A model generated the notes under the pieces. The model was not told where the DNA came from and did no database searches. It worked only from the letters and a program-made list of their open reading frames with translations. Positions 23,442 through 34,410 of a DNA stretch of 64,000 nucleotides are shown in pieces; position 1 is the stretch's first letter; each line of letters begins with the position of its first letter. This DNA comes from Platycnemis pennipes (lineage: Eukaryota; Arthropoda; Insecta; Odonata; Platycnemididae), in assembly GCA_933228895.1 (NCBI GenBank), contig OW121850.1, positions 32,125,773 to 32,189,772 of the forward strand. The letters run 5' to 3'. A program made the position numbers and the translations under genes.

Positions 23442-23598
23442 CGGAAATTTTATTTGAAATTCGTGATTGCCTCCTCAAGATACACTATTTTACCAATTTT
23501 TATGCATATCGGACAAGTCTTTGATATTTTGCCCAGTTTCTCATCATTTGGGACCACTGTGCGGCGGGAGAATGAAGTTATCTCTCCGTAGCTCACTT

Positions 23599-24262
23599 CA
23601 TCTACATCTACATCTATACAATACCCTGCAAGCCACCGTGAGGGTGTGTGGCAGGGGGTGAAGATCACCAGGCATGCACTACTAACATGCAAACTAGCAA
23701 CTATATTGTCTCATGCAACTTGATTGTTAGTGTCTACAGTATTTAAGGGGTAAGACATGCATCATGCACTACAGAATACTGTAAAATATTTCCCCTACCT
23801 ATCCCTTTCCTATGCTGCCTATTCTGTTCTCTTAGAGTACGGGGGAAAAATGCCATTTTGAATCTATCTGTACGACAATCTATCTCTCTAATCTTATATA
23901 TCTGGTCAAATCTAGCATAATACGCTGGTGTTTGTAATATGTGCCTAACATCTTCAGTAAAGCTATCCGATTGAAATTTCTCTAATAGATTTAATCTGAA
24001 CTTTAACTACGCTCTGATAATGATTCCCACCCTAATTCTTGTATTAATTCTGATACACTACTCAACCTATCATAACACCTTTGGACGAACCTAGCTGCTC
24101 TACGCTGCACACTGTCTAGTTCTCTCATCAACCTAATTCATTAGGATCCCATACACTGGCTGCATACTCAAGGTAGGGCCTAACTAGTGAAAAGCAGCAT
24201 CGCTCTTTTGTCTTCTCATCACATTTCCCAAGTACTCTTTTTATAAATTCTCTAAAGTAACT
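23599..24262 (-). mobile_element. LINE-B2 3' fragment
   Basis: Starts 38 bases past the Transib right end with the reversed CATCTACATCTACATC tail and the stem-loop, then carries the B2 C-terminal region on the minus strand (segments for DCRTDRFKMAFFP, TPAYYARFDQI, LVRPYLEYAASVWDPN) with interruptions. 5' truncated. Confidence 0.85.
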
Positions 24263-24607
24263 CACTTTCATTACAGTGCGTCAAAGAAACTCCTACTTCC
24301 TGCAGACACCTATTATCTGATAAAAATCATTTGCGTCTCAAATGACAATGGCAACTTAAGGTCAGTGCAAATACCGCAGCTGCTCGTCAAGACGAATTAC
24401 ACCATTTATTATCTGAAAAGGAGTCAGAATATGGTCTCTGAATCATGGAGCCAACAAGGCAGATGTCCAGTGCAAGAATGCGATGAATCACCAATGCCCG
24501 AATTTAACCTCCTGGCGTCCACAAATAATTTTCCTTTCCGGGCTTCTCATCTTCATTGGACCTCACGATTTCGTCCTCAGCCAATCGCTGCGAAGAACGT
24601 ATATTGT

Positions 24608-24695
24608 CGGCCCCAGTGGTGGCGTGGTTAAATCCTCGCCTGATAACGTTAGGGTCGCGTGTTCGAGTCCCGCCTACGTGGGTTTTTTCACCACT
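24608..24695 (+). mobile_element. tRNA-like SINE head, family 3
   Basis: TGGCGTGGTTAAATCCTCGC resembles an RNA polymerase III box A, and GTGTTCGAGTCCC matches box B about 35 bases downstream. No 7-bp acceptor stem closes, so it is a SINE head rather than a functional tRNA gene. It directly abuts the next LINE-B1 tail. Confidence 0.55.
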
Positions 24696-24701
24696 CAGGA
24701 T

Positions 24702-25335
24702 ATCTACATCTATCTACATCTACATAATACCCTGCAAGCCACCACAAGGGTGTGTGGCAGGGGGTGATTGCTCACCAAACTTGCACTACATATCATGCAT
24801 AAAAAAGGAATAGTATTAATATAGTAGTCAGAACTACACTATTTAAAAAAGATAGAAATTGCAAAGCAAACATGCAAAAACATTCTGTTAGTAGGGTTAG
24901 CTTTAAGTACTCATACCAACATGCAGCTACCAATGCTATTCATTGCTACTCTCCGATAGGACATATTTACCGTTATTCGTATCTCTTATTGTGCGAGGGA
25001 AAAAGGACATTTTGAAACGGTCAGTTCGGCAATCAATTTCTCTAACTTTATGATTATGGTCCAGTCTGCCATAGTAAGTTGGGGTTCGTAAAATATTTTT
25101 AACATCATCACTGAAAATATTGCCTTGGAATTTGTGGAAGAGATTAAGTCTAAATTTCAACCTGCGATCTGACAATGATTCCCATTTCAATTCATTTAAT
25201 AGACTGGTTACGCTAATATAATTATCGTATCGTCCCTTTACAAATCTTGCCGATCTTCGCTGCACACGTTCAAGTTCATTACTTAGACCGATTTCGTAGG
25301 GATCCCATACACTGGCAGCATATTCCAAATGAGGT
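24702..25335 (-). mobile_element. LINE-B1 3' fragment, well preserved
   Basis: A 130-codon open frame on the minus strand (24936-25328) encodes MEYAASVWDPYEIGL, ELERVQRRSARFVKGRYDN, ELKWESLSDRRLKFRLN, RTPTYYGRLDHNHKVREID and SFFPRTIRDTNNGKYV. The 3' UTR, stem-loop and a CATCTACATC tail lie at the left. 5' truncated at RPHLEYA. Nearly identical to the oppositely oriented copy at 25525-26030. Confidence 0.9.
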
Positions 25336-25524
25336 GAGCTGGCTGTGATATGGCTGTGTGTGCTCGTCTGTTGTTACAATGTTAATACCCCGATGTAAAG
25401 GCCACATGTGCTGTTTTCAGTGGTAGCGGAAAATAATAAAAATATATATCTCTATTGGAAGTATTCATCGTTATTCAAGAGTGATATTCTCAGAATTTTT
25501 TTCGCGTTCACAGCACTTTGCCCC

Positions 25525-26030
25525 AACCAGTCTATTAAATGAATTTAAATGGGAATCATTGTCAGATCGCAGGTTGAAATTTAGACTTAATCTCTTAAAC
25601 AAATTCCAAGGCAATATTTTCAGTGATGATGCTAAAAATATTTTACGTACCCCAACTTACTATGGCAGACTGGACCATAATCATAAAGTTAGAGAAATTG
25701 ATTGCCGAACTGACGGATTCAAAATGTCCTTTTTCCCTCGTACAATTAGAGATACGAATAACGGTAAATATGTCCTATCGAAGAGTAGCAATGAATAGCA
25801 TAGGTAGCTGCATGTTGGTATTGAGTACTTAAAGCTAACCCTACTAACAGAATGTTTTTGCATGTTTGATTTGCAATTTCTATCTTTTTTAAATAGTGTA
25901 GTTCTGACTACTATATTAATACCAATCCTTTTTTATGCATGATATGTAGGGCATGTTTGGTGAGAAATCCCCCCCTGCCACACACCCTTGTGGTGGCTTG
26001 CAGGGTATTATGAAGATGTAGATGTAGATG
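25525..26030 (+). mobile_element. LINE-B1 3' fragment, well preserved
   Basis: Open frame from 25481 to 25798 gives TSLLNEFKWESLSDRRLKFR through NGKYVLSKSSNE, then the 3' UTR, stem-loop and GATGTAGATGTAGATG tail. Together with 24702-25335 it makes a head-to-head pair with a 189-bp spacer. Confidence 0.9.
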
Positions 26031-26745
26031 CCCTCAATCTATAAATGGCTCTTGACGAGTCCAGGAAGTTCTTATCCCTGAGACGATCTCTACTTTTAAA
26101 TTTTGACGGCTACCTAATCAAGAGTTGACCAATAGTCTCCCTATTGGTTTCACTTTCATGACGCAGGATTCTCGTTTTGATCTCTTTAAGATTCGTAGAC
26201 AAAGACAAATCTTGGAAAGAACGTACAATATTGAGCATTGATAATCAACGTCCAAGTGTTAAAATTTCGTTTATATTTGGCGCATTTATTGTGCGATAAT
26301 TCTCATCCATGTATGCATTGCGGACACGAACTTTGAAGATGAAGTAAGCAGTTGCATTATCCTCTCACTTCTGGCGTGTGGCAGAGGTAGATAGGACCTT
26401 GAAAGAATGCTCCTTCCTCCACGAAGTCTCCCAAAACCAACCGCGTTGGTTTAATAAAAATTGGTACTGCATTAACCATTGACTCTTTCTTATTCGTTGT
26501 AATCGTAGAAAAAAACAATATAACATGAAAAAACGATACATCCTGTTGAGTTAGGTATGTGACAATGCTTTACATGGGTGAGTGCTCGCTCTGCACTGTA
26601 GCGGCCGATTATTTATAAGACGACAGCAGGGCGGTCAACTTAGGGCACAGGAAAGTTCACAGGCATGCTCTTCAGCCATCCTGGCTGCGAGAAGAGACGG
26701 CGCGGCGTGAAAACCGAGCAGCAAACGATCACCGGTGTTTAATAA
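26031..26745. other. Unassigned DNA
   Basis: No coding similarity or known repeat was seen. Confidence 0.4.
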
Positions 26746-26749
26746 CCTC

Positions 26750-26877
26750 TTCCCCAGTGCACCGGTTTAGAACCGGTACTCCGGTGCACCGTTTTTTTTC
26801 ATCCATCTGAACCGGCCTGCCGGTTCTGAAAAAAATCGAACCTCTGAAACGGTGCACTGGAAAACCGCCCAGCCCTA
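26750..26877 (-). mobile_element. Possible hAT-type terminus with palindromic core
   Basis: Reverse-strand reading from 26877 starts GTAGGGCTGGGCGG, a terminus type common in hAT MITEs. It then has CCAGTGCACCG and, further in, several ACCGGT/GTGCACC inverted repeats. The opposite terminus and a duplication were not found. Confidence 0.4.
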
Positions 26878-27069
26878 CATTTTTACGTTCGACCGGATTC
26901 GATTCAATGACCGGATCAAACGAGCAGTTCTATAAGGGTGAACCGTCTCGAGGCGAACCGCGCCGCCGGAGCCTTCGTCATGAGCTGGTGGAGTCGTCGT
27001 CTGCGCGGGAATCGCAAGCAAACCAAGGAGAACGAAAATGAGAAAAAAATAAAGTTCGCTTCGTTTCAT
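26878..27069 (-). CDS. Candidate first exon of a secreted protein
   Basis: From the ATG at 27067-27069 the minus strand encodes a peptide beginning MKRSELYFFLIFVLLGLL. This has a basic n-region, a hydrophobic core and a small-residue AIPAQT end, i.e. a convincing signal peptide. A TTTPPAHDEGSGG linker follows, then VHPYRTARLIRSLNRIRSN, which is basic and rich in Arg. The open frame stops at 26878, but AAC followed by GTAAAA at about 26887 is a plausible splice donor, so this could be exon 1 of a longer gene. The upstream 27100-27350 stretch is GC-rich, as a promoter or 5' UTR might be. The same frame is open upstream to 27261, giving a 128-residue alternative without a clear signal at its start. 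No family was recognised, and no downstream exon was identified. Confidence 0.4.
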
Positions 27070-27079
27070 CCTAAATTCT

Positions 27080-27360
27080 AACCGTCTCGCAGACGGTTTG
27101 AATTTAGCGAGACGGCAGCGCGGCGGAGGAGAGGACCGTCCTTCCTCGTGAGAGGGTCGGCGACCGTGCGTCCTTCGGCTTGTGGGCGAGAGGAGGGCTA
27201 AGGGGCGGCGACAGAAGGAAGGGGGAGAGAGGGAGAATTCGGTGAAGCTGCGGAGTAGCACTGGAGAAAGAGGAAGACGGCGGGGAACCCCGAGACACGG
27301 CGAGGGCTGGAGAAAACAGCGGAGTGGGACGATCCACTAAAGCAAGGGCACGCACGGAGA
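27080..27360 (-). promoter_or_regulatory. GC-rich block upstream of the signal-peptide exon
   Basis: Clearly GC- and CpG-rich compared with the rest of the window, ending at a T run near 27362. Placement just upstream of the candidate exon suggests a 5' UTR or promoter; no core element was identified. Confidence 0.3.
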
Positions 27361-27512
27361 ATGTTTTTTTTTTAAAGATAATTACGATAGCTGTGCGACG
27401 TCCAGAATCTTCCCAGAAGAACTCCCACGAGAATCTAAATCAGACTTCAGGTTAACATTCAAAACGAGTACTTCAAGCAAATCCAAATAAAAAGGTTTGT
27501 TTTCCGATGGCA

Positions 27513-27752
27513 CCAGAAATAGGCAGCATAGAAAAGGCATATTTTAGAGTAGTCTGTAGTGAATGATGCAGGATTAACAACCAATCCCTTTATTAATATG
27601 TAGATACTAACCATCTAGTTGCATTAAACCCTAATATGTAGCATGTTTTCATTTAGTAGCTTGTTTGCATGTTAATATTGCATGCTTAGTGATCTTCACC
27701 CCCTGCCATACAACCTCACGGTGGTTTGCAGGGTATCGCGTACATATATAGA
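27513..27752 (+). mobile_element. LINE-B2 3' UTR fragment
   Basis: Contains the 3' UTR with GTAGATACTAACCATCTAGTTG and the stem-loop CCCCTGCCATACAACC...GGTTTGCAGGGTAT, ending in a decayed tail. No coding part. Confidence 0.8.
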
Positions 27753-28111
27753 TAGAAATATTTAAAGAATCCTCGCACATCAATGATGAAAATACTGACG
27801 AGATAACCAAGGAAGGGGTAAAATTAAGGATAAAATGCTATCTAGATAAATTGATTCTTCCTTCTTCTTCACGGGAAGTCTTCCTTCCCGTGAAAAATAT
27901 AAAATAAATACTTCAGCTGTCACCCCAACTAGATTATCATCGTTATACGACTCATGATGACAGGATAGGCATGCACAATGTAGGTAGCATGGCTTGTAGT
28001 AGTATTGAATATAGGTCTTCTCTCTACTAAAGAGTTCATAAAGAACAAGAGAAGCCATATTCTGTCCACGAATGCTGGCAGACGAAATGATTCATGTGAA
28101 CAAAAATTGTT

Positions 28112-28325
28112 CATATCATACTTTGATTTGGCGAAGGCCTTCGATAACGTCAAGTGCAGTAAAATGTTGTAGAAAATGGGAAAACGTGGATTGTTTTTCA
28201 AAGATAGAAGAATAATGCATCAACTTTACAAGAAGTGACAGCGTTACGCTTGGAGAAGGAATGAAATATAGGTAAACATTAACAAAGGATTCATACAAGG
28301 ATACAATATACTCTGGGGGTTAGAG
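28112..28325 (+). mobile_element. LINE-A reverse transcriptase fragment
   Basis: One frame with internal stops reads FDLAKAFDNVKCSKML, FKDRRIMHQLYKK, then NEI and VNINKGFIQGYNI. FDLAKAFD is the first catalytic motif of RT, the part deleted from the 13915-15693 copy. Dead fragment. Confidence 0.8.
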
Positions 28326-28554
28326 GAAAATGGAGGGGGGAAGGGAAAGATTTGTCGGCGGAATGCTCCAGTTGGATAAATGGCGTGCTGAAGACTACGG
28401 TTCACCGATCTTTTCTTTTAAGCGATGACGAGCACCGATCAAGTGAACTAAGAACATCGAGAAAGATTTTACTTGACAACTGTTAAAGAAACAGTGATAC
28501 TGACAGGGCCACCAGGTGGAAAGTAAAACAGAGGACGAAGTCACCGCTGGAAGA

Positions 28555-28850
28555 AATCGAACCAGCGAAAAAGGTTTCCTGCCATACCCGAGGGGTGACG
28601 GAACGGATTGCGAGAATTTTGGCCAGATACAATATAAAAAATATATTCAAGCCCAAAAGCCAACTCCGGAATATTATACGCAGCGTTAAAGGACGCGATA
28701 AATTGGAAGCAGAGGGGGTCTACGAAATTAAATGCCAAACTTGCCATAAAATATATATTGGTCAGACGGTCCGAACCATCAAAACCAGGTGTAAGGAGCA
28801 TATCGATGCCATTAGACTCCTAAACTTTCAGCACTCTACGACTTCTCGCA
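28555..28850 (+). mobile_element. Penelope-like element: GIY-YIG endonuclease fragment
   Basis: The frame from 28565 reads LPYPRGVTERIARILARYNIKNIFKPKSQL, the typical junction after the Penelope reverse transcriptase. Then comes GVYEIKCQTCHKIYIGQTVRTIKTRCKEH, a GIY-YIG nuclease start with Tyr...YIG and the following Arg. The catalytic Glu region is not preserved, because similarity stops after about residue 80 of the frame. The family combines RT with a GIY-YIG endonuclease for target-primed insertion. Only this piece is here; no RT motifs lie upstream. Confidence 0.85.
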
Positions 28851-30295
28851 CTCTTGTGCTTAATTTCACCAAACTTGGCACTATCTTGCGGCACTCGGAA
28901 TACACTTGGAAATCGATCCTCAAGCCACGTGGTAGCTTCTTTCTCCCATAACGTTTTGCTAGCCACATGTTTCCAACTTCTCTTAAATTTACATGGACTA
29001 TTCCCTCGCAATCTTTCCAGTATAAACAATCTCCGGTTCCCACTCCGCCGAATTTCATTCCCCCTTTCATTCCGGAAGCGGAAGCAGTTATGATGGAGTC
29101 CTAAATAAATAGCAAGCAGCGCTACTTTCGCAACTTCCAAATTTGCGTTCTGGGCTCTAAAAAACTAACACTTCGTTAGTCAACTTTTTACATGGCCGAA
29201 CATGGTTCCCAACAGGCCCTGGACCCTGGGCATAACTTCCATTCTGGAACACTGGTCGGTTACTCAGCATTATCTAACCAGTGTCAGGAATATCATAATG
29301 GGAAAAGGGCATTAGAGACCATGGGGGTTCCATTGTGGAAAAAGTCTCAGGTTCCTCAGATTCATGGTGGGTATTTGTTCGGGGTGTTCAGAGATAAAAG
29401 GGAGGAGGAGAATGTGCCCAATATACTTCTCCTCCTTCCTCTCTTTCAACATCCCTGCTCACCATGAGTCTGAGAAACCTACCTCAACCCAAATACTCCA
29501 AATTCCGACCATCAGCTATCCTTAAAAATTGTCCGAAAGAAATGATGACCTTTCTGCCACTAACCCTCCTTCCCCGCTCTATGGTACCAACCCAAGAAGA
29601 GAACAGCAGAAAACACGAAGAACAATAACACTGGCAAGCTTTTTATCTAGTGCTTTGCTGAGTTTTCACCATGAACCTCCATGTGCGGCCGAGATCCCTA
29701 ACTGGAGATAGGGGTCGTTTACCATGTTTTTTTATCACCGAATCTGATAGAGTTTGTAAAATAAAAATACCCATAATTTTCCATTTTTTCATCCGTCAAT
29801 TAGTTCTCGAGTGATAAGCGGCTTATAATGTTTTTGACCCTTTCGGAAAAGTGGGTGTGCATGGACCTCTTACGTCATCCACCTCGTCCAAATACAACTG
29901 AGTCCGCGAAGTTACTTTGCCTTATCGCAATGGGGGACATACAGCTGACTGTGCCAATGGTGCAAGTGGTTGCGACAGGATCTGTACGAGCAGACCTTCC
30001 GATACCCCCCCTTCACTCCCTTCCCTTTCCCTAAAAGCAGTCAAGGACGGGAGGTGGATGACGCAATAAGTCCCAAAGCAGCTTATTCGGTGGGCGTCAC
30101 CTTTTGCTTATTTTAATTTTTGATTTATGTGTGAATGGCTCTGGTTAGAAGATAACTTTTCCACTAGAATTCATTTTCGTTTCCTTCGAACGATTTCGTG
30201 TACAAAATGGCGATTCCGGTTCCGAGTAAATACCCCCATTCTGCCATAGTCTGCGTGCCGTTTACCCTCTCTTTCCTCTCCCCACCTCCCCCCTC
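28851..30295. other. Unassigned DNA with several short frames
   Basis: Open frames of 60-106 codons on both strands (e.g. 29192-29467 plus, 28820-29140 minus) have no visible domain or conserved motif. Part may be the 3' region of the Penelope fragment. No gene is called. Confidence 0.35.
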
Positions 30296-30297
30296 CT

Positions 30298-30383
30298 TAC
30301 GTACAATAAAGAACTCATTACATACTCCTACGCACAATAAAGAACTCATTACGTACTCCTACGTACAATAAAGAACTCATTAC
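30298..30383. repeat. 31-bp tandem repeat, about 2.8 copies
   Basis: The unit begins TACGTACAATAAAGAACTCA and ends TACTCC. Copies start at 30298, 30329 and 30360 and differ at one or two positions. Confidence 0.92.
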
Positions 30384-32026
30384 TGGAAAACTGTGAAGAA
30401 TTATTTTTTTTCGTGTTGTTTAATATCCTCCTCATTCTCATCGTTCCTGACACGATTGCATCAATAAATGCAAGATAAAACTCAACGCGAAGCTGGAAAA
30501 AAACCTTGCAATCTAGAAAATTTCAAAGTTTTGTTTGTTTCATTTTCCAGACACTCCGTTCGATTTCGATTGCTGTCATTGTTTTTGCTATCCAGGCTAC
30601 TGTGGAAAGAGATCGGCGCGAGTAATCTTTGACGCCTTGTGAAATGCCTCCTTCTGAGTCGTGCATTACCCAGGCTTTGTATGGAGTTCGAAGGTTTACC
30701 GTAACACATCAATGGCGGCTTAGGAGTTAGTAAGTCTAGAAGGTTTGATATCCTCATCGGAAACGATTTAAATTGGATCAGCGAGGATCCTGTGAAAACT
30801 CACATTAAAAGGATGCGAAGGGTTGCAACGTGTACCCGCGTTAAGTCCCTGGGCACGTGGGAAAATAGCGCACCCTAAAATGGCAGTAATGGGTTTAAGA
30901 GGGCTCCATTGGAAGCTCGCAACCCGTCTCACCGAGCTCGTCTCCATAACACTAGACTCTGGATCCTATAAACCTCTTGGAGAGGCGATGGAATCCAGAA
31001 CGAGAATATACTTAAGTTTAAAGGATTTGGAATACTTTTAATGGCAGGAAAAAGCAATATCTGCATAAGATTATACCTTTCATTAAAAATGTTTATAAAG
31101 TATCCAGAGAGCATTATGGACCCCGTTGCATGGAATACGTAGTCTTGTTTAAACGCGATACGCGAACTTAACGCAGCGGAGATCGACGAGATCTTATTCA
31201 CTAAACACGAGCTAAACATTTTAAGTAATCTGAAGTTGTTATCTCTTACAGGGAATTAATAACATACATGGAAATCCTTGAGACCACTTACACTTTGAAT
31301 ATGAATAGTGATAGGGGACCGAAGGGATAAATTCCCTTGCTGCATTTCCTAAACTTCTACTTCGCGAAAACTCACTTGCTTTCCTTAACGGTTCAAATGA
31401 CCCCATCTTTCATTTGATTTTCCTTGCCAAGGCATGTCAATAGGGAACTCACCAAAGTACCTTTTGGATTGCCCTGGGATCCAATCGCCCCAGGGAATGC
31501 CTGGAAATTTGTGCAAGGACATCAAACATTTAATATTCGTAAATGTTATTATTAATAATAATAATATTTAATATTAGTAAAGGTTATTATAATTTATAAT
31601 AAAAAATTTAACGCAATCATTGAGTATTTTCCGAACAGTAAGAGAAGTAGACGGATTTCTATCCTACTTTTCTTCTACGGGATGAATAACGTTCAACTTA
31701 AATGCATAACACGTTTTGCGGTCCAAAAGTCATCAATGAAGTTGGATTGAAATGACTGCATGAGTGATTTCCCATTTACGAAGAAATGTAACTAAAATTT
31801 CTTTTTTCCTGCAGTTAAAAAAGATAACATTCTTTCATAGCTGCAAGAGGGACATAAATATGAAATCATTGAAATGGTTTAAGGTGAAAATATGTGGTGT
31901 TCTCCCGACGTATGCTACGAGTGGATATTTCTCGGGTTTCCCACCAGGTCAGGTCTTCCATGGCCCAAGGTTTAAGGTGGTGTACCCGCCATTTTGATGT
32001 TACATATTTAGGTAACTTTACATCAC
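30384..32026. other. Unassigned DNA with an AT microsatellite-like stretch
   Basis: Around 31540-31610 there is a TTATTA/TAATAATAATA-rich stretch. Elsewhere no gene or repeat was recognised. Confidence 0.4.
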
Positions 32027-34410
32027 TATCTACATCTACATCTACGTTATACCCTGCGAGCCACCACGAGGGTGTGTGGCAGGGGGTGAATCTCGCAAAA
32101 CATGCACTATTGACATGCAACTAGGATATTTAATGGAGACATGCTAAATAATAGGGTCACATGCAGCTAAATAGTTAACATCTACGAAATAAGAAAGGGA
32201 TTATTGGTTGCTATTACATGCATCATGCACTGCAGACTATTCTGACTATATTTTAGCTACCTATCCCTTTGCTACGCTGCCAATTGTTCTCGTTTATGGT
32301 ACGCGGGAAAAATTATATTTTAAATCTATCGGTACGACAATCTCTCTCTCTAATCTTGTTAATCTGATCAAACCTAGCATAAAACGCAGGGGTTCTTAAT
32401 ATATATCTAACATCATCTGTGAAAAAATCGGTTTCGAATTCACTTAAAAGGTTTAACCTAAATTTTAACCTGCGTTCTGATAGTAATTCCCATCCTAGTT
32501 CTTCTATTAAACTCGTAACAATTACACAATTATCATAACGGCCTTTAACAAATCTAGCGGATCTCCTTTGCACTCGCTCTAATTCTTTTATCATACCTTC
32601 CTCGTACGGATCCCATATACTTACTAGTGGCATATTCTAAATGATGCCTGACAAGTGTAAAGTGCCTCTCTCTCGTACTCATTCATCGCATTTGCCTAGA
32701 ACCCTTTTTACGAATCCTAATCTACGGTTTGCTACACTAGTTATTTCCCTGATGTGTTTCCCCCATGACATGTCTTCAGTGATGGCGACGCCTAGGCATT
32801 TAATTGATTCTACGTTAGTTATTTAATTTTCTTTGATGCAATAATTATTCCAGGGAAAGCTATTCTTTTTCCAAAAGTTCATTACGGCGCATTTCTTCAA
32901 CTTTAATTCTAGGTGCCAGCTATCACATCAATCATCGATCGTATTTAAATCCTTAGCCAAAGACTGACTGTCCTCTTCATTTATAATTTCCTTACACACT
33001 ACTGCATCATCTGCAAAAAGACAGAGCATGCTAACTACTGTGTTCAAGTCATTTACGTAGAGAAGAAATCAAATTGGGCCTATCACGCTTCCCTGGGACA
33101 CACCCGTTGTAACTTTTACTTCGCCTGAGCTGACACCATCTAATATCACCCTTTGAACGCGTTCATGTAAGAAGTCTCCTATACAGCCGACTTTATTACT
33201 GTCTATCCCGTATGATACTAACTTCGCGAGTAACTAACAGTGGGGAACCTTGTCAAACGCTTTTCCAAAGTCAAGAAACGCTGCGTCTACCTGTACGTTA
33301 CCTTCTCCGGAAACTAAAATATCATGAACAAAAATACCTAATTGAGTTTCGCAAGTCCGTCCCTTTCTGAACCCATGCTGGTTTGTTATCAATAAATCCT
33401 GGCTATCGAGGTGTCCCATTATTGATGATGGCTCTATAATTTTACATGATAGTGACGTTAATGATATTGGTCAATAATTACATGGTTGTTCCCTATCGCC
33501 GCTTTTAAAAATTGTGGTCACTCTTGCAATCTTCCCGCTTGTGGGAACCGCGTGTTCTTCGAGGGATTTAATAAATATTACTTTAAGATACGGAGCCATT
33601 TCGAGGGCTAATTATTTATACACACGAACTGGAATTTCATCGGGACCTGAGGACTTGTTTGGGATAATGCTTTTTAGTAAGGATACGATTCCGCTACAAG
33701 ATATATCGATCGGGGGTCGGTTGCTGAAATCAGTCTGGTATGGTTTCGTGCAAACTACGCTTAAATTGATTAAAAACGCTCTGAAAAAAATAATTCAACA
33801 AATTAGACTTATCTAAACTGGAAGTTGTTATTTCGCCCCTATCGTTTTTCAAGGAATTAACCGTTGACGTTTTAGTTCCCTGTATTTCCCTAACATATGA
33901 CCAAAATGCTTTCGCATTTCCCTCTAGTTGTTCTCCGAGTACTTTTCTCTTGAATTCATTAAACGTTTTTCTAAGGGCTGTTTTTGCGGCTGCTTTACTA
34001 ATTTTATAATGTTCAATAATATTTTTTAGATCGCTATTAGCTACATTTTTCTCCAATTTTCTTAGTTACTCGTTGGCGTTCTAAACATTTTCTAACCTCT
34101 GCGTTGTACCACCTTGGTTCCCTATTCTCACTCTTGTACTTATGAGGTATATACCTGTTGATAAGTGACCGCGTAATTTGGAGGAACTCTTTCCATGTAT
34201 TGTCTGTATCGAAAATTTTGCTGATGTACTCGAATTTTTCAAAAGAAGTCTGTAAGTCACGTCTAAATCCGTTAAAATCTAATTTACTAAAAAGGTAAAT
34301 CTTTCTTTTAATTAAAAATTTTTTTTTCGGTATTCAGGGAAAATTTAACGTATACTACCTTGTGGTCACTTTTTCAATTGACATTTTCAACTTTAATAAC
34401 TTTTTCAGGG
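32027..34410 (-). mobile_element. LINE-B2, longest copy (endonuclease end, RT, 3' UTR)
   Basis: Read on the minus strand: SDHKVVYVKFSLN near 34370 (the C-terminal SDH motif of an APE-type endonuclease), a linker frame (33730-34056, KAFWSYVREIQGTK), RT with QHGFRKGRTCETQL and FLDFGKAFDKVPH (33234-33419), GVSQGSVIGPI, then the catalytic FADDAV near 33010. The C-terminus follows (32313-32633: IWDPYEEGMIKELERVQRRSARFVKGRYDN), then the 3' UTR, stem-loop and CTACATCTAC tail at the left. Stops and frameshifts between frames disable it, and it is 5' truncated within the endonuclease. The QGSxxGPxxFLLYVNDL pattern supports a CR1/Jockey-group assignment. Confidence 0.9.

Larger units (their letters stand above)
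19904..23561 (+). mobile_element. Transib DNA transposon, potentially autonomous
   Basis: The left end CACAGTGGTCCCAAATG (19904-19920) is repeated exactly in inverted orientation at 23545-23561. Flanking 5-mers are CGGAG on the left and CGGCG on the right, one mismatch; GC-rich 5-bp duplications are typical of Transib. CACAGTG resembles the RSS heptamer (CACAGTG) used by RAG1, in line with the accepted descent of RAG1 from this superfamily. Inside is one spliced recombinase gene, with AATAAA at 23157-23162. The 3' UTR holds two copies of a TGTCCGCCATTTTGGA repeat. Total length is 3658 bp. Confidence 0.85.

Noticed and set aside
26878..27261. 128-codon reading of the minus-strand frame as a complete gene
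   Set aside because: The upstream half is low-complexity Ser/Pro/Arg coding from GC-rich DNA, and the signal peptide starts at the internal Met, so the shorter start was preferred.
31540..31610. Possible replication origin in an AT-rich stretch
   Set aside because: It is a simple TAA/TTA repeat; sequence alone gives no support for an origin in an animal genome.
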